DNA of 64,000 nt, from the NCBI RefSeq assembly GCF_018736065.1, contig NZ_CP076128.1:558001-622000 (forward strand), written 5' to 3'. Each line of letters starts with the position of its first letter. Positions within the stretch are counted from its first letter, which is position 1. Origin of the DNA: Flammeovirga kamogawensis (GTDB taxonomy: Bacteria; Bacteroidota; Bacteroidia; Cytophagales; Flammeovirgaceae). Under the pieces are notes generated by a model. That model did not search any database, had not been told where the DNA came from, and saw only the letters and a list, made by a program, of their open reading frames with translations. This document shows, in pieces, positions 18,564-25,723 of this stretch. A program made the translations under genes and the position numbers.

Positions 18564-18814
18564 ATTAATAACGGCAGTATAGTGTTAATAGATCACTCAA
18601 AATTACTTAATTAAATTATATATTTCATTTGTATTGTTATGTAATTGATAAACATTTTATAAAATTTTATAAAAAATTTTGTCTTAACATATTAATTAAG
18701 TCTATTACAAGACTAAATAGTGAGAAGGCGTTGCGTATTGTGTGAAATCGCTTCGAAATAAATTTCTTTGCTAAGCTTTATTAATAACTAAATAATTGAC
18801 TAGAATAAAAGACT
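18564..18814. other. Divergent intergenic region
   Basis: 251 bp between the divergent endonuclease gene and the next plus-strand gene. I see AT-rich sequence and a short palindrome GAAATAAATTTC (18757-18768), but no gene, RNA or strong promoter match. Confidence 0.4.
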
Positions 18815-19360
18815 ATGACTTCAAATTTTAATACCCCATCCTTTATAAAGGAAGATGTTCAATTAAGTTTGTGTTCTAATTTAAAACGTACTCTTGGTAA
18901 ATCAATTTTATTGCAAGCAGGCGTAAGAACAAAAAACATTGAACTTTTGAAAGACTACAAGTTTATTGGTTCAGATTTCAGTTTAGATGTGATAATGCAT
19001 TCTAATAATCCATCAATTAATATAGTAATTGGATTTATGATTGTAGATAAAGAATCTTACCAAACTGTTGTTCCAAAACTAAAAAAAGCAATGAAATTTT
19101 GTAATAAATTTTATATTGTAACTGATTTAAAAGAAAGAGATAAGTTATATGATTTACTAGATGTTCATGATCTTAACTCAGTTGGTGTAGTCGGTAGAAT
19201 GTCTGATCATCAGTTTGTTACATGTAAAGTAGCACAGGATAATAGAGTAGAACCAAATATTTATTATGAATTTTTCAATAACAAAAAATCACAAAAATGT
19301 GATAGAAAACTACTTGCTGAAACGAATAGATATATTTCATTTCAGCAAAGAATTAAGTAA
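18815..19360 (+). CDS. Hypothetical cytoplasmic protein
   Basis: A 181-residue protein with no signal peptide or membrane helix, which I do not recognise. The middle has an alternating strand/helix pattern (INIVIGFMIVDKES, then KKAMKFCNKFYIVTDLKER, then SVGVVGRMS) resembling a Rossmann-like or nuclease-like core. Residues 1-45 are helical, and the C-terminal 30 residues are basic and rich in Lys and Arg, which could bind nucleic acid. Composition and codon use match the neighbours. It is followed by an unusually structured 240-bp intergenic region, so the mRNA may carry a functional 3' UTR or be followed by a small RNA. Confidence 0.8.
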   Translation: MTSNFNTPSFIKEDVQLSLCSNLKRTLGKSILLQAGVRTKNIELLKDYKFIGSDFSLDVIMHSNNPSINIVIGFMIVDKESYQTVVPKLKKAMKFCNKFYIVTDLKERDKLYDLLDVHDLNSVGVVGRMSDHQFVTCKVAQDNRVEPNIYYEFFNNKKSQKCDRKLLAETNRYISFQQRIK

Positions 19361-19361
19361 T

Positions 19362-19543
19362 TCATAGACAGTTGCTTTTGTTATTGATTCATAAAATATT
19401 GCTAACAACTGTGAATGACCGTGGGTCTCGAATAAAAATAACCGTAATTAGTAAAAGGATGAAGCAGTTCATAAGAACAAAATTTTCCTGTAAAACCTAA
19501 TTACCCGACCGTAATCTTTTTTTAGAAGAGATTACGGTTTTTT
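19362..19543 (+). ncRNA. Candidate structured RNA or 3' UTR
   Basis: The region can form several stems in series. TCAT-ACAGTTG (19362-19374) pairs with CAACTGT-ATGA (19406-19418) around a 2x2 internal loop. GACC/GGTC (19417-19420 and 19424-19427) is a small hairpin. GTAATTAG (19444-19451) pairs with CTAATTAC (19497-19504). An intrinsic terminator ends it (19508-19517 and 19529-19538 plus U-run). ACCGTAAT occurs twice (19441 and 19508), so the terminator arm could pair with either copy. No known RNA family was recognised. It may be an independent small RNA or the 3' UTR of the upstream gene. Confidence 0.35.
19508..19543 (+). terminator. Intrinsic terminator
   Basis: Perfect 10-bp stem ACCGTAATCT/AGATTACGGT (19508-19517, 19529-19538) followed by six T residues. 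It ends the transcript that includes the structured region. Confidence 0.8.
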
Positions 19544-19551
19544 AATAAAAT

Positions 19552-19593
19552 AAAAATGCTCATTAATAGTTAACTATTAATGAGCATTTTTTT
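19552..19593. terminator. Bidirectional terminator, 20-bp perfect palindrome
   Basis: AAAAATGCTCATTAATAGTT (19552-19571) is immediately followed by its exact reverse complement (19572-19591) and more T. It is the terminator of the minus-strand exonuclease gene and a second one for the plus strand. Confidence 0.85.
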
Positions 19594-19607
19594 GTAAAAA
19601 ACTGACT

Positions 19608-20411
19608 TTAAGCAAACTGACTTTTCAATCTTAATTGTGTCAATTTGTTTTTTGTATCAAGTGCAAAGTCATTATTTATAATCCAATCGTAATAATGAGG
19701 ATCTTTCTTTAATGTCTCAACTACAGATTTGCCTTTATATTTACCAAAATTGAAAATAGCATTCCCTTCATTGTTAAGTACCATTCTACCTGCAAAATCA
19801 ACTAAATTACTTGCTGTTAGGTCATGCAAAGAGTTCATGTCATTTTTTACAGGCTCATATTCTTTGCCGTTTTTATCTTTTATAGTTACGCCTTCATAAT
19901 GTTTTACTTGAGCGTCTATTACATCTAATGTAGCAATTGTATCTGCTTCAGCAGAGTGTGCATCTTCTAATTCCCGTCCACAATAGAATTTAAGTGCAGC
20001 ACCTAATGTTCTTGGTTCCATAAGGAAGAAGATCTTTTGTGCATCAACAATTTTACGTTGGCTAAAATCAAATTCGATACCTGCTCGTAAAAACTCTTCT
20101 GTAATTACTGGAAGATCAAACCTAAGTACATTATAACCACCTATGTCACAACCTTTCATAAAAGCAGCTACTTCTTTAGCAATTTGCTTAAAAGTTGGTT
20201 TGTCCTTAATATCTTCATCATAAATACCATGAATTTTACTAGATGAAGAAGGGATGTGGCACTCTGGGTTTACACGATACGTTTTGATTATACGCTCACC
20301 ATTTACTTCTGCTTTAACCATAGATATTTCAATAATTCTATCTTTAGTTACATTAGTTCCGGTGGTCTCTAAATCAAAGACTAGTAGAGGGTTACGTAAA
20401 TTTAAATTCAT
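19608..20411 (-). CDS. DEDDh 3'-5' exonuclease
   Basis: A 267-residue exonuclease of the DnaQ/RNase T group. Exo I is FDLETTG with Asp13 and Glu15, Exo II contributes Asp99 in YNVLRFDLP, and Exo III is HSAEADT with His152 and Asp157, so all five DEDDh residues are present. The C-terminal 55 residues (FNFGKYKGKSVVETLKKDPHYYDWI) match the small domain found at the end of exodeoxyribonuclease X-type proteins. It should remove 3' nucleotides from DNA or RNA and is likely a stand-alone repair or processing enzyme rather than the polymerase proofreading subunit. It follows the M61 peptidase gene's neighbourhood on the same strand: it lies 34 bp downstream-side of that gene's stop in map order and may use its own promoter. 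Confidence 0.94.
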   Translation of the reverse strand: MNLNLRNPLLVFDLETTGTNVTKDRIIEISMVKAEVNGERIIKTYRVNPECHIPSSSSKIHGIYDEDIKDKPTFKQIAKEVAAFMKGCDIGGYNVLRFDLPVITEEFLRAGIEFDFSQRKIVDAQKIFFLMEPRTLGAALKFYCGRELEDAHSAEADTIATLDVIDAQVKHYEGVTIKDKNGKEYEPVKNDMNSLHDLTASNLVDFAGRMVLNNEGNAIFNFGKYKGKSVVETLKKDPHYYDWIINNDFALDTKNKLTQLRLKSQFA

Positions 20412-20445
20412 GTGTTTTATATGTATTTTATTATGTTCATTTTTT

Positions 20446-22290
20446 TTACTGAGACGATTTGTTTAGCCAAACATTAAAAAGTTTTTGTTGCTGTTCAGAA
20501 CAATCATCTTCTTTTTCAAAAACGTTTTCTTCAATCAGTTCGTTAACTTGAGTTTTTGATTTCAATTTAATGATTTTACCTTTTCGTTCAATCAAAATTT
20601 TCACTTTTGGAAAGCTTTCAGGATGATTGACAAAGTCATTAATTATTGTTCCAATATTATCTGCTGAGACCTCAATTTTATTAAATTCTAATAATACATC
20701 ACCTTTTTGATAACCGATTTTTTTTCCAAATTCATCTAATTCAGTTATATCGTCAATTATAATTTGGTCTTTATCATTCATTGATAATCCAACATTACCG
20801 AAAGTAGTTGTTTTACTAATTTTTTCCTCTTGATATAGTATTCCAACTTTATGAAACATTTGAGTTAAAGGAAGAGGGGTAGAGGTGGTAACATATTTAA
20901 TAAGATATTCTTTAGCCTCTGGAATATTAGAAATATCATCAATTATATCAAAAAGTTGATCATCTTGGAAAGACACATTAGCACCATACCTTTCACTTAA
21001 ATCTAACATTAAATCTCTTAAACCATATTTTCCATTACTATTTTCTAAAAGAACAAGGTCTAAACCAAAAGCAATTAATGCACCTTTTTGATAAACATTA
21101 CTATACTCCACACTATATTTTTCTAAACATTCTTTGCTTAGTTCAGTGAAAGGTAAATTTCGGTCGTATAATGTTGTTGATGTAATGATTTTTTGATGAA
21201 GAGCTTCTAAATAAGCATTTTCTGAAATAACATGCTCTTGCACTAAAGCCAATCCAGCAAAATATTCTGTAACACCTTCATATAACCAGAGGTGTTGAGA
21301 CATTTTAGGTTGCATAAAATCAAACTCAGCAATTTCATCAGAATGAATACTAAGAGGTGTGATTATATGAAAGAACTCATGTGATGCAATTTCTTGAATT
21401 ATAGGTAAAATTGACTTTGCGTTCATTTCTGGAAGGAAATAGAAAGACGAATTCCAATGTTCTAATGCACCGTTTGCACCAGAATTACTTGGCTTGTCAG
21501 ATAGATAAATTAGAAATGTATATCGATCTGTAGGCAGTTTCCCTTTTAAGAATTTTTCTTGTGCTTTTAAGACTTCCTTTAAACTTTTTGCTGTTGTTTT
21601 CGCATCCAGTTTTTTATTTGGAGAATATAAACCAATAAAAACATTGGTAGAGCCAATTTGTACCGAAGCTGTATCTGCTTCAGAATACATAATAGGGTTG
21701 TCTACTAACCTATGGTAATTATCTACTGCATATGTATCTGTTAAAGAACTAGTTTTGATCGGCTTTAAAGATGTTGCTCCATACATAGTACTTGGTTTAG
21801 AAACTTTTACAGTAAAGTGAGCTTCCATTTTTCCTTCAAAATAACCAAAAAAGCCATGATTATTTAGAATGAAAACTTTATCTTTTTGAATGTTAGTTCC
21901 TGCAGGCTCAAATACTCTTGTAGGTAACATAGAGTCCCAAGTGTCAGAAACCCAATAGGTTATTTTTGTAGCTTTTAATGTCTGATTATTAATTGACCAC
22001 CTATTTACATCAAGTCTTTCAGTTGGAATGCTATTATTATTAGCATCATAAACTTTTAATTTGGTAATGAACCTACCGAAATCATATACTTTGTATGTAC
22101 CAGGAATAATAGAGGGGAATTGATAAATAAGAGTTGTTTCATCAGTGGCAGGGAACTGTAAAGTCACTTTTATTTTATCGTTATCAACTTTATTTAGGTT
22201 TATGTTATAATTGTACTCAAAACCTTTGTCTTGAGCTGTAGCATTAAACCAAACAAAAACTAGAAAATAAAGTATCAACAACTGTCTCAT
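20446..22290 (-). CDS. M61 family metallopeptidase with PDZ domain
   Basis: A 614-residue exported aminopeptidase of the M61 (glycyl aminopeptidase-like) family. The N-terminal 180 residues form the beta-sandwich typical of the family. The zinc site is HEFFH (His304, Glu305, His308), with Glu338 in WLYEGVTEYF as third ligand. A PDZ domain covers about residues 500-590 (GYQKGDVLLEFNKIEVS). The frame is open to an ATG at 22374, but the ATG at 22290 begins a proper signal peptide (MRQLLILYFLVFVWFNATAQ) and lies downstream of a -7-like element, so it is preferred. It is transcribed away from mtaB. The exonuclease gene starts 34 bp beyond its stop on the same strand, so one transcript could cover both. 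Substrate is unknown. Confidence 0.92.
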   Translation of the reverse strand: MRQLLILYFLVFVWFNATAQDKGFEYNYNINLNKVDNDKIKVTLQFPATDETTLIYQFPSIIPGTYKVYDFGRFITKLKVYDANNNSIPTERLDVNRWSINNQTLKATKITYWVSDTWDSMLPTRVFEPAGTNIQKDKVFILNNHGFFGYFEGKMEAHFTVKVSKPSTMYGATSLKPIKTSSLTDTYAVDNYHRLVDNPIMYSEADTASVQIGSTNVFIGLYSPNKKLDAKTTAKSLKEVLKAQEKFLKGKLPTDRYTFLIYLSDKPSNSGANGALEHWNSSFYFLPEMNAKSILPIIQEIASHEFFHIITPLSIHSDEIAEFDFMQPKMSQHLWLYEGVTEYFAGLALVQEHVISENAYLEALHQKIITSTTLYDRNLPFTELSKECLEKYSVEYSNVYQKGALIAFGLDLVLLENSNGKYGLRDLMLDLSERYGANVSFQDDQLFDIIDDISNIPEAKEYLIKYVTTSTPLPLTQMFHKVGILYQEEKISKTTTFGNVGLSMNDKDQIIIDDITELDEFGKKIGYQKGDVLLEFNKIEVSADNIGTIINDFVNHPESFPKVKILIERKGKIIKLKSKTQVNELIEENVFEKEDDCSEQQQKLFNVWLNKSSQ

Positions 22291-22323
22291 CCCTTCCTCA
22301 CAGATTAAAAAATAAAAAGTTAA

Positions 22324-22331
22324 CAAAAATA
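22324..22331 (-). promoter_or_regulatory. Candidate -7 promoter element for the M61 peptidase gene
   Basis: Reads TATTTTTG on the minus strand (consensus TAnnTTTG), placing transcription start near 22317 and supporting the start codon at 22290. A TTG lies 24 bp upstream, slightly longer than the usual spacing. Confidence 0.35.
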
Positions 22332-22413
22332 CAAAATTGCAACGAAAATCATAGTCAAATGAAGAAGTTAACATACGTTGTTCTCATTATTTTCAATTGA
22401 ATAACATTCTATG

Positions 22414-22421
22414 TACTTTTG
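22414..22421 (+). promoter_or_regulatory. Candidate -7 promoter element for mtaB
   Basis: TACTTTTG fits TAnnTTTG. It lies three bases inside the longest possible reading frame, so a transcript starting near 22428 would exclude the ATG at 22411 and use the ATG at 22465. The nearest TTG (22397-22399) is only 14 bp away, shorter than the usual -33 spacing. Confidence 0.4.
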
Positions 22422-22464
22422 CATTTCTTGTGTTAAAATGCAAGTCATTAATTTTCAGTTAGTA

Positions 22465-23784
22465 ATGAGAAAAGTAGCTTTCTATACGCTTGGTTGCAAG
22501 CTTAATTTTTCAGAAACATCTACAATTGGTAGACAGTTTTTAGAAAAAGGATATCAAAAAGTAGAGTTTTCGGAAACACCCGATATATATATAATCAACA
22601 CTTGTTCAGTAACAGATAATGCTGATAAGAAGTGTCAGAAGATTGTTCGTGAAGCAAAAAAGATTTCACCAAACTCGTATGTAGCAATAATTGGTTGTTA
22701 TGCTCAGTTAAAACCAAAAGAAATTTCTGAATTAGAAGGCGTTGATGCTGTTTTAGGTGCTGCTGAAAAATTTAGACTTTTGGACTTATTGGATGGTTTT
22801 GTAAAAGAAGATGCTCCAAAAGTATTAGCAACTGAAATTAAGGAAACAAAAGAATTTGTATCCGGTTATTCTATGAACGACCGTACAAGAACTTTCTTAA
22901 AAGTACAAGATGGTTGTAATTATAAATGCTCGTTCTGTACTATACCTCTAGCTAGAGGTAAGAGTAGAAGTGCTTCTATTGCAAATGTAATTGAAAACGC
23001 TAAAGAAGTGGCTGCTCAAGATACAAAAGAGGTAGTACTTACTGGTGTAAATATAGGTGATTTTGGTATTGTTGATGGACGTAGACAAGAACGTTTAATT
23101 GATTTACTTAAAGAACTTGATAATGTTGATGGAATTGAGCGTTTTAGAATATCTTCAATCGAACCAAATTTATTAGATGAAGAGATTATAGCATTCTGTT
23201 CTACATCGAATAAATTTGTTCCACATTTCCATATCCCGTTGCAATCAGGTTCTGATAAAATGTTAGAATTAATGCGAAGACGTTATAGAACAGATTTATA
23301 TAAGTCTCGTATTACAGATATAAAATCTCAAATGCCAGATGCTTGTATTGGTGTTGATGTTATAATAGGTTTTCCAGGCGAGACAGAAGAAGATTTCTTA
23401 GATACATATAATTTCTTAAATGAATTAGATGTAGCCTATCTACATGTATTTACATATTCTGAACGACCTAATACTGATGCTGTTCATATGGATGGTGTTG
23501 TACCAAAACAAGAAAGAGCTAAACGTTCTAAAATGCTTAGAATTCTTTCTGATAAGAAAAAGAGAGCTTTTTATGAGTCTCAACTAGGTACAACAAGAAC
23601 AGTTTTATTTGAACATGATATTGAGGAAGGTAAGATGTTTGGTTTCACAGAAAACTACGTTAGAGTAGAAGCCAAGTATGATCCTGCTCTTGTAAATGAA
23701 TTAAAAACTGTTGAATTAACTTCTATAAATGAGCAATGCATTGTAGAAATTAAAGAACCTGAAGTGATTTACGAAAAACACTAA
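22465..23784 (+). CDS. mtaB: tRNA N6-threonylcarbamoyladenosine (t6A37) methylthiotransferase MtaB
   Basis: A 439-residue radical-SAM enzyme that converts t6A37 to ms2t6A37 in tRNAs reading ANN codons. The N-terminal UPF0004 domain begins MRKVAFYTLGCKLNFSE, with cluster cysteines in GCKLN, NTCSVTDNAD and GCYAQ. The radical-SAM motif is CNYKCSFCTIP, followed by LTGVNIGDFG and FHIPLQSGSDKMLELMRRRY. A TRAM-like C-terminal part binds tRNA. The order and GCKLN/NTCSVT forms place it in the MtaB rather than the MiaB or RimO branch. The frame is open to an ATG 18 codons upstream, but that extension has no homology and a promoter-like box overlaps it. It ends in a strong terminator. Confidence 0.94.
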   Translation: MRKVAFYTLGCKLNFSETSTIGRQFLEKGYQKVEFSETPDIYIINTCSVTDNADKKCQKIVREAKKISPNSYVAIIGCYAQLKPKEISELEGVDAVLGAAEKFRLLDLLDGFVKEDAPKVLATEIKETKEFVSGYSMNDRTRTFLKVQDGCNYKCSFCTIPLARGKSRSASIANVIENAKEVAAQDTKEVVLTGVNIGDFGIVDGRRQERLIDLLKELDNVDGIERFRISSIEPNLLDEEIIAFCSTSNKFVPHFHIPLQSGSDKMLELMRRRYRTDLYKSRITDIKSQMPDACIGVDVIIGFPGETEEDFLDTYNFLNELDVAYLHVFTYSERPNTDAVHMDGVVPKQERAKRSKMLRILSDKKKRAFYESQLGTTRTVLFEHDIEEGKMFGFTENYVRVEAKYDPALVNELKTVELTSINEQCIVEIKEPEVIYEKH

Positions 23785-23791
23785 AACAAAA

Positions 23792-23824
23792 AAAGAGACA
23801 TATTCGATATATGTCTCTTTTTTT
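23792..23824 (+). terminator. Intrinsic terminator of mtaB
   Basis: Perfect 10-bp stem AGAGACATAT/ATATGTCTCT (23794-23803, 23809-23818) with a long T-run, starting 8 bp after the stop codon. Confidence 0.88.
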
Positions 23825-23912
23825 ATTAGTATATATTAACATCTTATTTTGTCATTTGCCTACTTTCTTTTGTTCTTTATTTTAAAGTAACTATTTAAAA
23901 TTCAAGAACATA

Positions 23913-25109
23913 ATGAAAAACCTTTTAAACCTAGCCTATCTATTAATTCTAGCTCTATTCTTTTCTTGTTCAACCGATGAAGTGAAAATTGTTGATGAAC
24001 TCCCTGAGCAAGATTATGAATCTCTAATTCAAGTTGATGACATTGATTATGCATTGACCTCTATAAATACAGTAAACCTTACAGTTACAGGAACATTTAG
24101 TCAGAATAAACCTAATGACATTGTTAGATATGCAATTTTGTTAAACGAAAAGAGCAATATAGATGTAAATGCTGATGATAATCAGAGCCTAACAATAAAT
24201 GAAAATGGATTGGATTACACAGCTACAGTTAATCATCTAGATAAGTCAAAAACATATTATTTGAGGACGTACGTACTGACGTTAAGTGGTACTGATTATT
24301 ATGGAGAAGAAGAAGTAATAAGTTTTCCATCTACAATTGAAGAAGATCAAAGGTCTGTTACATTTTCTAATGTAGCAATTGGGGAAGATGGCAATGGAAT
24401 CAAGTGGACAGATTACGTAAGGATTGCTATTAGTGCATCTACAGAATTTATTGGAGAAAGACCGGCTGAAGTAGGAGTTGAATATTCAATCAATAAAGAT
24501 TTTTCATCTTCTATGAAAACAATTAATACTGATGCTCTTGGTGCAAGCCTATTTATGTTTATTATTCAATTATCTCCTGGTACTAAATATTATGCTAGAA
24601 TATATGCAGAATATGCTGATGGAGAAGTTATTAACTCAGAGGTAATTGAAGAGACAACAACTGTACCACCTCGTGTAGGGTTATTCTATCCATTAACAGT
24701 GAGTGAGTTTGGAGGGCTTGGAGGTTATACATCTTCTAGTTTTGTTATTTACAAAATAGATGAGTTGAATAAAAAAATATATTTAATTCTTAAAGGGAAC
24801 ACAGGTTCTACACAAGATTGGGTAGCAGGTGATTTGCAAATAGGTATTTTTGGTAAATCCTATGAGGCAAGAAGGCCAACTGTTGCAGAATTACAATACG
24901 TTCATCAATTATGGTCAACTGATATTTATTTTGCAAGTGCTTTTTCGACATTCTCTGATGAGTATTATAGAACTTCAGATGTGGATCCGAATAATTCTGC
25001 AAATATTAAAGAGTATAATCCAATAACAGGTACAGAGAGATTTGCACCAAAGGTACCAAGTTCAGCGAAATTACATCTTGAAAGGTATGTAAAAGTAATA
25101 AGCTACTAG
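23913..25109 (+). CDS. Lipoprotein with fibronectin III-like repeats
   Basis: A 398-residue lipoprotein. The signal peptide ends in LALFFSCS, giving a lipobox with Cys about residue 20. The residues after it (STDEVKIVDE) have acidic character, which in this phylum can favour surface export. Two FN3-like beta domains follow (about residues 40-145 and 150-250), recognised by YYLRTYVLTLSGTDYYGEE and KYYARIYAEYADGEVINSE, a pattern common in Bacteroidota surface lipoproteins. The C-terminal 150 residues (GLFYPLTVSEFGGLGG and on) are not recognised. It lies between mtaB and the metal-efflux cluster with terminators on both sides, so it is a single-gene unit. Confidence 0.87.
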   Translation: MKNLLNLAYLLILALFFSCSTDEVKIVDELPEQDYESLIQVDDIDYALTSINTVNLTVTGTFSQNKPNDIVRYAILLNEKSNIDVNADDNQSLTINENGLDYTATVNHLDKSKTYYLRTYVLTLSGTDYYGEEEVISFPSTIEEDQRSVTFSNVAIGEDGNGIKWTDYVRIAISASTEFIGERPAEVGVEYSINKDFSSSMKTINTDALGASLFMFIIQLSPGTKYYARIYAEYADGEVINSEVIEETTTVPPRVGLFYPLTVSEFGGLGGYTSSSFVIYKIDELNKKIYLILKGNTGSTQDWVAGDLQIGIFGKSYEARRPTVAELQYVHQLWSTDIYFASAFSTFSDEYYRTSDVDPNNSANIKEYNPITGTERFAPKVPSSAKLHLERYVKVISY

Positions 25110-25116
25110 ATAGCTT

Positions 25117-25150
25117 AGAGAGTCAGTTCTAAACTGACTCTCTTTTTTTT
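25117..25150 (+). terminator. Intrinsic terminator
   Basis: Perfect 12-bp stem AGAGAGTCAGTT/AACTGACTCTCT (25117-25128, 25132-25143) with a 3-nt loop and T7 tract, 8 bp after the lipoprotein stop. Confidence 0.9.
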
Positions 25151-25205
25151 GTTATAAATGTTAATAGATTTGTGTTTTGTTTTTATGTAGTTTACATTTC
25201 TTTAA

Positions 25206-25622
25206 ATGAAACAATTAATCAAAAATATCTTTTTATCTCTAGTATTGATAGTAGGTACAATTGGTATCGTGGCAAATGCTCACGTTTGCCAAGGAATGCT
25301 GAAAGCTATCAATTTAGAACCCTCACATGAGTGTTGTGAGATGTCTATGGATATGAAAGAAAAAACTGATTGTTGTGATAACCAAGCAAAACAAGTAAAG
25401 ATAGATAGTCATTACGATCAAGTAATTGATGTTATAGAAGTACCTTCATATACCTATCAAGAAGCAATTTCGAACTTATGGACTTCGGTTTATTCATTTA
25501 TTCTTCCAGAAAACTCATTAAAATTGCAAACTCCAACGCAATTTGTTTTTTGTGAAGTGAAATCTCCCCCTATATATTTATCTATTGCCATAAATGTGGC
25601 ACATAAAGTATTTATAGTATAA
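25206..25622 (+). CDS. HYC_CC_PP family small Cys-rich protein
   Basis: A 138-residue exported protein with a signal peptide (about residues 1-24). It then shows the sequence marks that name the HYC_CC_PP family: HVC, the pair ECC, the pair DCC, and a late SPPIYL. Five cysteines and several Met/His residues between about 26 and 58 (HECCEMSMDMKEKTDCC) could bind copper or silver ions. In Bacteroidota such genes sit in front of metal efflux or metal-linked TonB genes, as here, where the CusA-like gene starts 101 bp downstream. It may be a periplasmic metal chaperone or sensor. That role is inferred, not known. Confidence 0.85.
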   Translation: MKQLIKNIFLSLVLIVGTIGIVANAHVCQGMLKAINLEPSHECCEMSMDMKEKTDCCDNQAKQVKIDSHYDQVIDVIEVPSYTYQEAISNLWTSVYSFILPENSLKLQTPTQFVFCEVKSPPIYLSIAINVAHKVFIV

Positions 25623-25723
25623 TTGGATTTAAAATTTACACTCTTTTGTGTAATACTTTTGTTATTAATTCAATTTAATAGTCGAACTTAATAAGACTAT
25701 CAATTACTATATATATTATAATC

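Noticed and set aside
19455-19475. GGATGAAGCAG resembling the conserved GGAAGCAG loop of the signal recognition particle RNA
   Set aside because: The matching GG-C-AGG partner strand and the helix 8 geometry are absent, so an SRP RNA call is not supported.
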